Assembly: GCA_902523885.1 (NCBI GenBank)
Contig: CABZAV010000002.1
Span: 192,923 to 256,922, forward strand
Reading direction: 5' to 3'
From: an uncultured SAR86 cluster bacterium
GTDB lineage: Bacteria > Pseudomonadota > Gammaproteobacteria > Magnimaribacterales > AG-339-G14
DNA length: 64,000 nt
Part shown: positions 1 through 8,389 of the stretch, piece by piece
Numbering within the stretch: the stretch's first letter is position 1
How the letters are laid out: each line of letters opens with the position of its first letter
Notes under the pieces: model-generated
Database searches by the model: none
What the model was told of the DNA's origin: nothing
The model's input: the letters and a program-made list of their open reading frames with translations, nothing else
Translations under genes and position numbers: made by a program

Positions 1-1029
1 TTTAATAAAATTTATATTTTTATCTATTTCTTTAAAGTTTTTAATAGTTTCTGAAGAAATCTTATAGTTAGTTAGAAGATTAAATTCTTTTTCTTGAGAT
101 TCAAAATAATAAGCTGCAATAAACTTCTCTAGTAAGTCTTCGTTCGTGAACATATTTTTCGTTTCAGGGAAGAAATTTTTAGTTGCGCTAATCCAGCCAT
201 CTCTAATTTGAACCAAACTTAGGCAAGTACTAAAAGAATCTGAACTTATCGCAATGACATCGATATCTTCATAAAGAGTAAGAATGCTTTGATTTTTTTG
301 AGTATCTCTAATTGCATTTATCTTGTCTCTATACAGTTTTGCTCGTTCATAATCTTGACGATTAGAATAATCATCCATTTTTTGATAAAAGCCTTTCAAA
401 ATTGATTTGTTTTTACCATCTAGAAAATTTTTAGCCTCTTCAACATTTTCTTTATATTCTTTTTCTGAAATCAAACCAACGCAAGGTGCAGAACATTTTC
501 CAATTTGGTGTTCAATGCAAGGTCTTGATCTATTTCTAAAATTAACGTCTTTGCAATTTCTTATCTGAAAAACTTTTTGAATTATTTCAATATTTTTTCT
601 CATCGCATTTACATTTGCATAAGGTCCAAATGAAACGCCTTCTTTCTGTTTTTTTCTGGAAACATAAATTTCCGGAAAATCCTTATTCGACGATATATGA
701 ATCATGGGATAAGATTTATCATCTCTAAACTGAACATTAAAAGGAGGTTTTCTTTTTCTTATTAAGCTTTGTTCTAGGATCAAAGCATCTGATTCTGTTT
801 TAGTTATAATTAGTTCAAGATATTTAATTTGATTTCTTAATAAGGAAGCTTTTTTATTTGCTCCTTTATTTAAATAACTAGAAACTCTATTTTTTAAATT
901 TTTAGCTTTACCCACATATAAAAGCTTTTCGTATTTATCATAAAACTGATAAATTCCAGAATCATCTGGCAACTCAATTTTTTTATTAAATATTTCTTTT
1001 TTATTAGTGAATTTCAATTGACTTTCCAT
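1..1029 (-). CDS. uvrC: UvrC, excinuclease ABC subunit C (3' end beyond left edge)
   Basis: Incision subunit of the UvrABC nucleotide-excision repair nuclease, which cuts on both sides of a lesion after UvrB has loaded. The reading frame is open for exactly 343 codons to base 1, which is why the ORF track omits it. A GIY-YIG nuclease domain lies near residues 20-95 (SGIYQFYDKYEKLLYVGKAK, then NRVSSYL). A cysteine-bearing linker (PCIEHQIGKCSAPC) follows near 165-180, and a UVR motif (DYERAKLYRDKINAI) near 220. The C-terminal RNase H-like nuclease and helix-hairpin-helix domains are outside the window. The chosen ATG at 1029 gives MESQLKF and overlaps the 3' end of ggt by 26 nt; an internal TTG four codons later is possible. 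It is the last visible member of the gyrA-to-uvrC run. Confidence 0.95.
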   Translation of the reverse strand, partial: MESQLKFTNKKEIFNKKIELPDDSGIYQFYDKYEKLLYVGKAKNLKNRVSSYLNKGANKKASLLRNQIKYLELIITKTESDALILEQSLIRKRKPPFNVQFRDDKSYPMIHISSNKDFPEIYVSRKKQKEGVSFGPYANVNAMRKNIEIIQKVFQIRNCKDVNFRNRSRPCIEHQIGKCSAPCVGLISEKEYKENVEEAKNFLDGKNKSILKGFYQKMDDYSNRQDYERAKLYRDKINAIRDTQKNQSILTLYEDIDVIAISSDSFSTCLSLVQIRDGWISATKNFFPETKNMFTNEDLLEKFIAAYYFESQEKEFNLLTNYKISSETIKNFKEIDKNINFIK

Positions 1030-2653
1030 CTGGTCGTCTTGAATCAGAATATCCTTTGTAACCTTCAGAAGTTTTCAATATCGATTGAATTTCTCCAAGT
1101 TTTCTTTTTCTAAGAGTTAAATCATGTTCTAACTCTTCAAGAATGTCTGGCTTCAAGTCTTCATAGAATATTATGTCTGGTTGCCATTGATAATGAATTC
1201 TATTTTTATTTGATGACTCCTCAAGGCTCATTTCAAAATCTAAAATATTAATGATTTCTTGAAAAACAGAATTTATTATAGTCGAGCCCCCTGGGGAGCC
1301 AGTAATAAGATAAGGAATATTATCTTTGGTAACTATTACAGGAGACATAGATGATAAAGGACTTTTTTTAGGTTCAATTTTATTCGCCTCTGAACCAATA
1401 AGCCCATATAAATTTGGGTATCCAGGTTTTTGCGAAAAGTCATCCATTTCATTATTCATTAATATTCCGGTACCCTTTGCCACTATTCCTGAGCCATAAG
1501 CACCATTTAAAGTATAAGTATTGCTTACAGAGTTTCCCCATTTATCTATGATAGAAAAATGCGTTGTTTCATCACTTTCTTTAATCAACATTCCTGGTTG
1601 TATATCGGTAGTTTCTTTATTTTTAATTTTATTTGCTATTTTTTTAGCGTAATCTTTAGAAATTAATTCATCCACGGGAATATTAAAATAGTCTGGATCT
1701 CCAAGAAAAATTGATCTATCAGCGTAAGCAAAACTCATGATTTCTTTTAATAAATAAATATATTCTAAAGAATTATGTGAAAAATTTTTAATATCAAAAT
1801 TTTCAAGAATATTTAACATCTGAATGATTGCGACTCCTCCAGAACTGGGAGGCGGCATAGAACATATTTGATAATATTTATATGAGCCGCAAATAGGTTT
1901 TAATTTCCTGATCTCATAGCTCAAAAAATCTTCTTTAATTAATATTCCTTCATTTTCTTTGAAGTCCTTTAGAATTTTTTTTGTTATATCTCCATCATAG
2001 AAAGCTTTACTTCCGTTTTTGGCTATTAAAGATAAAGACTTAGCCAAATCTTTTTGAATCAGTGTATCACCCTTTTTCCAACCTCCTGGTTTAACAAAAA
2101 TTTTTTTCGCTTCTTTATTCCTCTTAAATTTTTTAGCATATTTATTTAAATATTGAGCCTGAAATTCTGACAGTTGAAACCCTTCGTTTGCTAAAACTAT
2201 TGCAGGAGCAATTAACTTTTCCAAGGGCATTGAAGCTTCATCTTTATGTAATTGAATTATTCCTGCTACTGTCCCTGGTGTTCCAGATGCTAAAAAAGAT
2301 TCCAGACTTAATCCTTTTATAACATCGCCCTCTGAATTTAAGTACATATCTTTAGAGGATTTTATTGGTGCTTTTTCCCTATAATCTATGGTAAAAAATT
2401 TATTATTTTTAAAATAGACAATAAATCCACCGCCGCCTAAATTTCCGGCGGAAGGATTTACTACTGCCAGAGCGAATGCAACTGCGATTGCACTATCAAA
2501 TGCATTTCCGCCCTCTTTTAAAATTTTAGCTCCAACATCAGTTGCTAAGTAGTGTCGCGTTACCACTACGCCATTATTTTTAAAATTATTTGATTCGGTG
2601 CAAGCAACAAAAAAAATAGTAAAAAAAATCATCTTTGTTTTTAAAAATTTCAT
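1004..2653 (-). CDS. ggt: Gamma-glutamyltransferase (glutathione hydrolase), probable lipoprotein
   Basis: Ntn-hydrolase that cleaves or transfers the gamma-glutamyl group of glutathione outside the cytoplasm. It is made as a precursor that self-cleaves before a catalytic threonine. That site is visible as DETTHFSIIDKWGNSVSNTY, near residue 365. The substrate-binding strands SPLSSMSPVIV and GSPGGSTII follow, and the early GNLGGGGFIVY segment is also typical. At 549 aa it is close to the usual 550-590. The N-terminus is a short hydrophobic signal ending FFVAC with Cys18, a lipobox-like sequence, so the enzyme may be lipid-anchored rather than soluble; the phenylalanine at -3 makes this tentative. 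It starts 2 nt after pyrF and its end overlaps uvrC, so it looks co-transcribed with both. Together with the peptide-rich marine setting it suggests scavenging of glutathione or gamma-glutamyl peptides, which is inference. Confidence 0.95.
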   Translation of the reverse strand: MKFLKTKMIFFTIFFVACTESNNFKNNGVVVTRHYLATDVGAKILKEGGNAFDSAIAVAFALAVVNPSAGNLGGGGFIVYFKNNKFFTIDYREKAPIKSSKDMYLNSEGDVIKGLSLESFLASGTPGTVAGIIQLHKDEASMPLEKLIAPAIVLANEGFQLSEFQAQYLNKYAKKFKRNKEAKKIFVKPGGWKKGDTLIQKDLAKSLSLIAKNGSKAFYDGDITKKILKDFKENEGILIKEDFLSYEIRKLKPICGSYKYYQICSMPPPSSGGVAIIQMLNILENFDIKNFSHNSLEYIYLLKEIMSFAYADRSIFLGDPDYFNIPVDELISKDYAKKIANKIKNKETTDIQPGMLIKESDETTHFSIIDKWGNSVSNTYTLNGAYGSGIVAKGTGILMNNEMDDFSQKPGYPNLYGLIGSEANKIEPKKSPLSSMSPVIVTKDNIPYLITGSPGGSTIINSVFQEIINILDFEMSLEESSNKNRIHYQWQPDIIFYEDLKPDILEELEHDLTLRKRKLGEIQSILKTSEGYKGYSDSRRPDGKSIEIH

Positions 2654-2655
2654 TT

Positions 2656-3357
2656 TTAAACTATTAACGATTCTATTTTTTTTAAAACTCCTTCTGGATT
2701 TTTGGCTTGAGTAATTTCTCTTCCTACCACAACAAAATCTGTACCAAATTGGATTGCGTCATATATAGATCCTGCTCTTTTTTGATCATCATTATCTTGA
2801 AGCATTCTTACACCAGGAGTGACTGTCAGAAAATCTCCCCCCAATGAAGCCTTAATTCCGCTTATATCCTCTGTGGAACATACAACTCCATCAATACCGT
2901 TTTGTTTTCCTAATTTAGCTAAGTTTACTGCTATTTCTTCTGCACTAGAATTAAAACCCAGTTGTACTAAATTATTTTCATTCAAACTTGTCAAAATAGT
3001 CACTCCAACTAAAATCATATCGCTATTTAATTTTTTCACTGTAGAAGATGCTTCTTCAACCATCTCTTGTCCGCCTAGTAAGTGTATATTTGACATCCAA
3101 ACTCCCAAATTACAAATATTTGCTAAAGACTTAGATACGGTATTAGGAATATCATGAAGTTTTAGATCTAAAAATATGTCAAAACCTAAAGATCTTAATT
3201 CATCTATCGCCTTAGGCCCTTGCGAAGTAAACAGCTGTTTTCCAACCTTTAATCTAAATAAATCTTTATCTATAATTGCAAGTAATCTTTTAATTTCTTC
3301 CAAAGAACTTATATCAAGGGCAATTATTGTCTGTTTAGGTTTGAGCTTAACTGTCAT
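2656..3357 (-). CDS. pyrF: Orotidine 5'-phosphate decarboxylase
   Basis: Last step of de novo UMP synthesis: decarboxylates OMP in the cytoplasm. The (beta/alpha)8 barrel fold is indicated by IALDISS at the first strand, the catalytic DLKLHDIPNTV motif carrying the Asp-Lys-Asp array near residues 62-72, and the phosphate-binding end TPGVR with VVVGREIT. Its 233 aa is the normal bacterial length. The ATG at 3357 lies inside the 3' end of lapA (11 nt overlap), so translation is probably coupled to lapA. In E. coli pyrF follows lapA-lapB; here lapB is missing and pyrF sits directly on lapA. Confidence 0.97.
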   Translation of the reverse strand: MTVKLKPKQTIIALDISSLEEIKRLLAIIDKDLFRLKVGKQLFTSQGPKAIDELRSLGFDIFLDLKLHDIPNTVSKSLANICNLGVWMSNIHLLGGQEMVEEASSTVKKLNSDMILVGVTILTSLNENNLVQLGFNSSAEEIAVNLAKLGKQNGIDGVVCSTEDISGIKASLGGDFLTVTPGVRMLQDNDDQKRAGSIYDAIQFGTDFVVVGREITQAKNPEGVLKKIESLIV

Positions 3358-3580
3358 TATTTTTTGATTTTATTTTTCTTTTTTTTAATAAAATTGGAAG
3401 TTGAAGTATGTAACTCAAAACCATTCCCAAAAAAAAGGCAAACATAATGGTAAATCCTATAGTCGTTCCATTCAATTTATAAAAATAAAAATCTAAATTT
3501 ACAAAGGAACTATTTAAATTTAAAAATAAGACAAGATATCCTAGAGCTGATAAAAAGAAAATTAGATATAGGTATTTCAC
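3347..3580 (-). CDS. lapA: LapA-type inner-membrane protein (DUF1049)
   Basis: Small inner-membrane protein of 77 aa with two predicted transmembrane helices, near residues 3-20 and 42-62, followed by a basic tail (KKRKIKSKNN). This is the architecture of LapA/YciS, which in E. coli works with LapB in lipopolysaccharide assembly. Family assignment rests on size, topology, and position between ihfB and pyrF rather than on a strong catalytic motif. The start is GTG at 3580 (VKYLYL read as MKYLYL); no better ATG is available before the first helix. LapB, the TPR partner that normally follows, is absent: the next gene is pyrF with an 11-nt overlap. Confidence 0.82.
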   Translation of the reverse strand: MKYLYLIFFLSALGYLVLFLNLNSSFVNLDFYFYKLNGTTIGFTIMFAFFLGMVLSYILQLPILLKKRKIKSKNNDS

Positions 3581-3615
3581 AAGAAAAATTATATCAGCAG
3601 ATTATAAAAAATAAT

Positions 3616-3891
3616 TTAGTTTAACTTTTGATTTAATTCTTTAGATGCTCTGAAGTATGGAACTTTTCTTTCTGATAACTCTATAGACTCACCAGATCGA
3701 GGGTTTCTTCCTCTTATAGGCTTTCTTATTCTAGTAGATAAAGAACCAAAACCTCTTACTTCCATTCTTTCTCCCTTTTTGAGAGTTTCGCTGATGGCTT
3801 TTAAAATTAATTCAAACGAGGTTTGTGAATCTGTATTCGATAGACGACTTAAACTTTTTTTGAAATTTTCTAGAAGATCAGACTTCTTCAT
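3616..3891 (-). CDS. ihfB: Integration host factor beta subunit
   Basis: DNA-bending nucleoid protein of the HU/IHF family that acts as a heterodimer with IhfA. The beta-arm and flanks show the family signature GFGSLSTRIRKPIRGRNPRSG, with the minor-groove-intercalating proline in RNPRSG, and ends VPYFRASKELN. The 91 aa length matches IHF-beta. Its position just after rpsA is also diagnostic for ihfB rather than HU. The ATG lies inside the end of rpsA with a 14-nt overlap, much tighter than the separate promoter-bearing gap seen in enterobacteria, so it is probably expressed from the rpsA transcript. Confidence 0.95.
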   Translation of the reverse strand: MKKSDLLENFKKSLSRLSNTDSQTSFELILKAISETLKKGERMEVRGFGSLSTRIRKPIRGRNPRSGESIELSERKVPYFRASKELNQKLN

Positions 3892-5566
3892 CTTTTTTAG
3901 TTGAACTTTCTTCTATTTCTTCCTTAATCAGGTCGCCTATAGAGGTTTTGCTAAAAGCTTCAATTTCTTTATTTTTTTCTACATTTTCTTTAAGAATTGA
4001 TTTTTCTTCAGCTTTTTCCATTGCTCGAATAGATAAATTTATCAATCTATCTTTCCTTCCAATAGAAGTTACAAGAGCTTCTATTTTTGATCCGACTTCG
4101 GGAATATTATCCTTAACCTCTTTAAGTTTCAAAACAGCGGGTATATCAGAACCGACAGTTAGGTTAATTAATTCTTCTGTAATACTGTTCACCTCGGCAA
4201 CTAATTTAGTACCTTTAGGATTATCTTTAGCAAAAGTTTCAAAGTGATCTTCGGTTAATTGTTTGATTCCTAAAGATATTCTTTCCTTGTGGGCATCCAT
4301 AGCCAATATTATTGCTTCCACTTTTTGGCCTTTTTTGTAATTTTTAGCTGCTTCCTCCTCTTTTTCCATCCAAGATAAATCGGAAAGATGAATAAGACCG
4401 TCAATTCCACCATTTAGCCCAACAAACATTCCAAAATCTGTTAGTGAACTTACCTCACCTACAACTTTGTCTCCCAAACTATGATTATCGGCAAAAACTA
4501 ACCATGGATTTTCAACACATTGTTTCATGCCAAGAGAAATCCTTCTTTTTTCTACGTCAATCTCTAAGACCATAACTTCAACTTCATCACCTACTGAAAC
4601 TACTTTTGAAGGATGAATATTTTTATTTGTCCAGTCAATTTCAGAAACATGTACTAATCCTTCTGTGTTTGAGTCAAGCTCAGCAAAAAAACCATAATCA
4701 GTTAAGCTTGAAACTTTAGCTTTATTAATTGAATTTATAGGATAAGAATCTTTAATATTCTCCCAAGGATCTTCCGATAATTGCTTTAAGCCAAGAGAAA
4801 TTCTGGATTTTTCTTTATCAAATTTTGTGACTTTCAGCTCCAATTCTTCTCCAACTGTCAAAACCTCAGAGGGATGATTTATTCTTTTCCAAGTTATGTC
4901 AGTAATATGTAGCAGACCATCTATTCCGCCTAAATCAACAAAGGCTCCGTAATCCGTTAAATTTTTAATAACCCCAGAAATTTGTGAGCCTTCTTGAATA
5001 GTTGCAAAAATTTTCTCTCTCTCTTCTGAATTTATATCTTCTTGGACAGCTTTCCTAGATAGAACAACGTTGCTCTTTTCTTTATCTAATTTGATAACTT
5101 TAAATTCTTGAAAAGATTTTTCTAAATGATCAAAGCTTTCAAGAGGTCTTGTATCGACTAGTGAACCAGGAAGAAAAGCTCTGACTCCTCCTACTTCTAC
5201 TGTCATGCCTCCTCTTACTTTTCCAGTTATATAGCCCTTAATGATAGTACCTGCGTTAAGAGACTCCTCTAGTTTTGACCAGCTTTCATCATGCATAGCT
5301 CTCAACCTAGACACTCTAGTTGATCCGTGGCCATCTTCGATGGCCTCTAAAGTTACCTTTACTTCATCGCCAATTTCGAGCTTTTTATCTGCTTCATCAG
5401 CTAAAAATTCATTTCTAGCAATTATCGGTTCAGACTTTAAGCCAACATGAACAACAACCCAGTCATCTGTTAAATCTACAATAACTCCAGAAATAAGTGA
5501 GCCCACCTTAAAATTTAATGTTTCTAGATTTTCATCCAGCATTTTGGAAAAAGTTGTTTGTACCAT
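3878..5566 (-). CDS. rpsA: 30S ribosomal protein S1
   Basis: RNA-binding ribosomal protein that brings structured or weakly Shine-Dalgarno-led mRNAs to the 30S subunit. Six S1 (OB-fold) repeats are visible, starting near residues 21, 105, 192, 278, 365 and 450. Repeats 3-5 are the most canonical (LTDYGAFVDLGGIDGLLH; LTDYGFFAEL; LTDFGMFVGLNGGIDGLIH). Repeats 1, 2 and 6 are divergent, as in other S1 proteins. At 562 aa it matches the gammaproteobacterial form. The start at 5566 has an excellent AAGGAG six nt upstream, located in the end of cmk, whose stop codon directly abuts the rpsA ATG. Confidence 0.98.
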   Translation of the reverse strand: MVQTTFSKMLDENLETLNFKVGSLISGVIVDLTDDWVVVHVGLKSEPIIARNEFLADEADKKLEIGDEVKVTLEAIEDGHGSTRVSRLRAMHDESWSKLEESLNAGTIIKGYITGKVRGGMTVEVGGVRAFLPGSLVDTRPLESFDHLEKSFQEFKVIKLDKEKSNVVLSRKAVQEDINSEEREKIFATIQEGSQISGVIKNLTDYGAFVDLGGIDGLLHITDITWKRINHPSEVLTVGEELELKVTKFDKEKSRISLGLKQLSEDPWENIKDSYPINSINKAKVSSLTDYGFFAELDSNTEGLVHVSEIDWTNKNIHPSKVVSVGDEVEVMVLEIDVEKRRISLGMKQCVENPWLVFADNHSLGDKVVGEVSSLTDFGMFVGLNGGIDGLIHLSDLSWMEKEEEAAKNYKKGQKVEAIILAMDAHKERISLGIKQLTEDHFETFAKDNPKGTKLVAEVNSITEELINLTVGSDIPAVLKLKEVKDNIPEVGSKIEALVTSIGRKDRLINLSIRAMEKAEEKSILKENVEKNKEIEAFSKTSIGDLIKEEIEESSTKKDEEV

Positions 5567-6238
5567 TTAACTCCTTATTAAAACTAATACTTTATCTTTC
5601 AGCTCTTGAATTCCAATATTTGAGGAATCTATCACTACCGCATCTTCAGCAGGAACCAAAGGGGAAATAACTCTAGAAGAATCCTTTTTATCTCTTTCCT
5701 CAATTCGCTCTTGAAGGTTGCGCATATTAACGCTCAATCCCAATTCTTTCAACTGATTCTCTCTTCTTCTTGCTCTTTCTTCTGCAGACGCAGTTATAAA
5801 AAATTTATGTTTTGCTTCAGGAAAAAGAATTGTTCCCATGTCTCTTCCATCTGCAATAAGTCCTTTACCTTTTTCTAAAAAAGACCTTTGAATTTTAAAA
5901 AGATATTCCCTTACCTCTGGAATGACTGCAAATTCAGATGCCAGTTTAGCTACCTCTTCATTTCTTATAAACTCGGAAAGATCATCTTCTCCTAAAAATA
6001 AAGAAATATTTGAATTCTTTTTTAAAAATTTAAAAGAAATTTCTTCTTTTTTTATTTTTTCACTTATCTTAGAAAAATCTTTTGTATCATTCTTCAACGA
6101 AAGATATCCAACCATTCTGTATAAAGAGCCACTATCTAAAACAGCCCAACCTAACTCATCTGAAAGATTCTTTGCCAGAGTGCCTTTTCCAACTCCGCTT
6201 GGACCATCAATTGTTATAATTTTTGAATTCGTTATCAA
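5567..6238 (-). CDS. cmk: Cytidylate kinase
   Basis: Phosphorylates CMP and dCMP to the diphosphates using ATP. The N-terminus IITIDGPSGVGKGTLA contains the P-loop, LDSGSLYR is the CMP-binding segment, and IADGRDMGT with the lid EERARRRENQL follow. Length 223 aa is normal. The only start that keeps the canonical N-terminus is TTG at 6238, which overlaps the aroA stop in a TTGA arrangement, so a rare start codon plus translational coupling is likely. The order aroA-cmk-rpsA is conserved across gammaproteobacteria. Confidence 0.97.
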   Translation of the reverse strand: MITNSKIITIDGPSGVGKGTLAKNLSDELGWAVLDSGSLYRMVGYLSLKNDTKDFSKISEKIKKEEISFKFLKKNSNISLFLGEDDLSEFIRNEEVAKLASEFAVIPEVREYLFKIQRSFLEKGKGLIADGRDMGTILFPEAKHKFFITASAEERARRRENQLKELGLSVNMRNLQERIEERDKKDSSRVISPLVPAEDAVVIDSSNIGIQELKDKVLVLIRS

Positions 6239-7542
6239 AATGATTGAGCTCTAATTCCCAGAGAATTGCAAGTTTCAGTAAATTTTGGAAAAGAAGTTTG
6301 AATGTTTTCTACGTTTTTAATTATATTTTCACCATCAAGCACAGAACAAGCTATTGAGGAAGCCATAGCTATTCTATGATCTCCAAATGAATCAATTGTA
6401 ACTGAGCTGTTTAAGCTGCTTTTTCCATCAATATCTATACCATCTGAATAAGTTTTTAATTCTATTCCTAAAATTCTTAAAGAATTGCTCATAGCTTCTA
6501 ATCTGTCAGACTCTTTTGTTTTCAATTCTTCTACTCCTCTTATTATTGTCTTACCATTTGCGAAAGCGGCTGCAATAAAAAGAATTGGTAATTCATCTAT
6601 CAGATTAGGTACCAGTTCCTCATCTAAAACTATTGCTTCAAGATTTGAAGATTTAATTACAATATCAGCAGTTTTTTCATAATCTTCATTAATATTATTT
6701 ATTTTTATATTAGCTCCCATTTCAATTAAAACTTTTAAAAGAGCAGTTCTTGATGGGTTTATTCCAACATTTTTAAGGATAATTTCAGAGTTGGGAATAA
6801 TTAAACCCGCAACTATGAAAAAAGATGCTGAAGAAAAATCTCCAGGGATAGTTATATTTGAAGGATTTAATTTTTGCGGAGGTGAAATTTTAATTATCTT
6901 TTTTGAGTCTTTAAGGCTCTCATCTATTTCTATACCAAATTTTTTAAACATTTTTTCTGTATGATCTCTAGTCAAATGATTCTCTGTGACTTGAGTATTA
7001 GAATCTGCATATAAGCCAGCTAATAAAATACAGGATTTAACTTGAGCACTCGCAATTGGCAGCTTATAAGAAATTCCACTTAATTTATTTGTGGCTTTTA
7101 TAGAAATTGGAGCAGTGTTCTCTTTTGCAAAAATAGAAGCTCCCATTTCTTGTAATGGTTCTAAAATTCTTTTCATAGGTCTTGAGCTAAGAGAAGAATC
7201 TCCAATCAAATTAGAAGAAAATTTTTGACCTGATAACAATCCAGCTAAAAGTCTCATTGATGTTCCTGAGTTTCCCAAATCTAAATCCTCAATTGGTTTT
7301 TTTAACCCATGTAAGCCTACTCCGTGGACATAAATTTTTTTGCCTTCATCCTCAATTTTTACACCCATTTTTTTAAATGCATTTAAAGTTGCTAAGCAAT
7401 CTTCGCCTTTCAGAAACCCTGATATCTCTGATGTTCCTTCAGCTACAGAAGAAAGAATAATGGATCTATGTGAAATGGATTTGTCTCCAGGAATAATCAC
7501 TTGGCCACTCAAATTTTTACTTTTTAATAGTTTTAAATGCAT
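6235..7542 (-). CDS. aroA: 3-phosphoshikimate 1-carboxyvinyltransferase (EPSP synthase)
   Basis: Sixth step of the shikimate pathway: transfers enolpyruvyl from PEP to shikimate-3-phosphate. Motifs in order: IPGDKSISHR near residues 17-26, LGNSGTSMRLLAGLL near 90, DELPILFIAAAFANG near 315 and KTKESDRLEAM near 340. The tail has GDHRIAMA. Length 435 aa is typical. The LGNSGTSMR segment retains the Gly and Thr-Ser pattern of ordinary glyphosate-sensitive class I enzymes. It follows tyrA after one base and runs into cmk, in a cluster of chorismate-related genes with pheA, tyrA and hisC. Confidence 0.97.
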   Translation of the reverse strand: MHLKLLKSKNLSGQVIIPGDKSISHRSIILSSVAEGTSEISGFLKGEDCLATLNAFKKMGVKIEDEGKKIYVHGVGLHGLKKPIEDLDLGNSGTSMRLLAGLLSGQKFSSNLIGDSSLSSRPMKRILEPLQEMGASIFAKENTAPISIKATNKLSGISYKLPIASAQVKSCILLAGLYADSNTQVTENHLTRDHTEKMFKKFGIEIDESLKDSKKIIKISPPQKLNPSNITIPGDFSSASFFIVAGLIIPNSEIILKNVGINPSRTALLKVLIEMGANIKINNINEDYEKTADIVIKSSNLEAIVLDEELVPNLIDELPILFIAAAFANGKTIIRGVEELKTKESDRLEAMSNSLRILGIELKTYSDGIDIDGKSSLNSSVTIDSFGDHRIAMASSIACSVLDGENIIKNVENIQTSFPKFTETCNSLGIRAQSF

Positions 7543-7543
7543 C

Positions 7544-8389
7544 CTAAATTAATGAATCTCTGAACTCTTTTGAACTTGTTATGAATTGATTTAATTTCTC
7601 GGAGTCATTTTCTTTTATTAACTTTTCTAATTGATCTAATTCTGACTTAAAACTTTTTATAACTTCAAGCATATTAGTTTGGTTTGACATAAAAATATCT
7701 TCCCACATTTTTGGGTCGCTAGAAGCAATTCTAGTAAAGTCTTTTAGCCCTCCTCCTGTAAAAATTTCTTTTTTTGTTCCTTTAGATTTTGAAATCATAG
7801 ACATCAGTGCAAAGGCTATTAAATGAGGTAAGTGACTAGTTTTTGCAAAATATTTATCATGATCTTCAGAATTTATTTGTATCGTTCTAGCTCCTAAAAG
7901 ACTCCAAAAATCATTGCAAATGTCCTCAGTAGTTTGGGAGGTGCCAGATAATTTTGTAATAACAACTAACTTTTCTTTAAATAAATTTTCTTCGGAATTT
8001 GCATAACCACTCTTTTCTGATCCGGCTATAGGATGAGAAAGTATGAAATTTTCAGTATTTATTCTTTTACCTTCTATCTCGTTTTTTAAAGGATTTTTAA
8101 CACTCAGGCCATCAGTAATGCATAAGGCTTTAGATAATAATTCGTTATTTCTTATTAGCTCTTTTTTAATAGATAAAACTGGAATTGTAAAAATTAAAAT
8201 AAAAGGATTTTTTAGATCTAAGTCTTCCAAAAGGCCATCAATTTTTTTTTCATTTAATGCATTTTTTAAGGATTCCTCGTTTAAATCATTTGCATAAACC
8301 TTATAACCTTTTTTACTCAAATTTTTAGCAATAGATCCGCCTATTAACCCTAATCCAACAATTCCTATTTGAATACTTTTATCGAGCAT
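7544..8389 (-). CDS. tyrA: Prephenate dehydrogenase
   Basis: NAD(P)-dependent oxidative decarboxylation of prephenate to 4-hydroxyphenylpyruvate, toward tyrosine. The N-terminal Rossmann motif is GIVGLGLIGGSIA, and the active-site region is SHPIAGSEKSGY near residue 120. The C-terminal helical domain (TSHLPHLIAFALM, FTRIASSDPKMWEDI) is typical. It is 281 aa, monofunctional, with no fused chorismate mutase and no C-terminal ACT domain visible, so allosteric control by tyrosine through ACT is not expected. An arogenate dehydrogenase activity cannot be excluded from sequence. It starts immediately after the hisC stop codon. Confidence 0.93.
   Translation of the reverse strand: MLDKSIQIGIVGLGLIGGSIAKNLSKKGYKVYANDLNEESLKNALNEKKIDGLLEDLDLKNPFILIFTIPVLSIKKELIRNNELLSKALCITDGLSVKNPLKNEIEGKRINTENFILSHPIAGSEKSGYANSEENLFKEKLVVITKLSGTSQTTEDICNDFWSLLGARTIQINSEDHDKYFAKTSHLPHLIAFALMSMISKSKGTKKEIFTGGGLKDFTRIASSDPKMWEDIFMSNQTNMLEVIKSFKSELDQLEKLIKENDSEKLNQFITSSKEFRDSLI

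Noticed and set aside
2819-3157. Plus-strand ORF opposite pyrF, and similar plus-strand ORFs opposite rpsA, pntB, gyrA and aroA
   Set aside because: These are antisense shadows of strongly conserved genes, with no ribosome binding site and low-complexity serine/leucine-rich translations.
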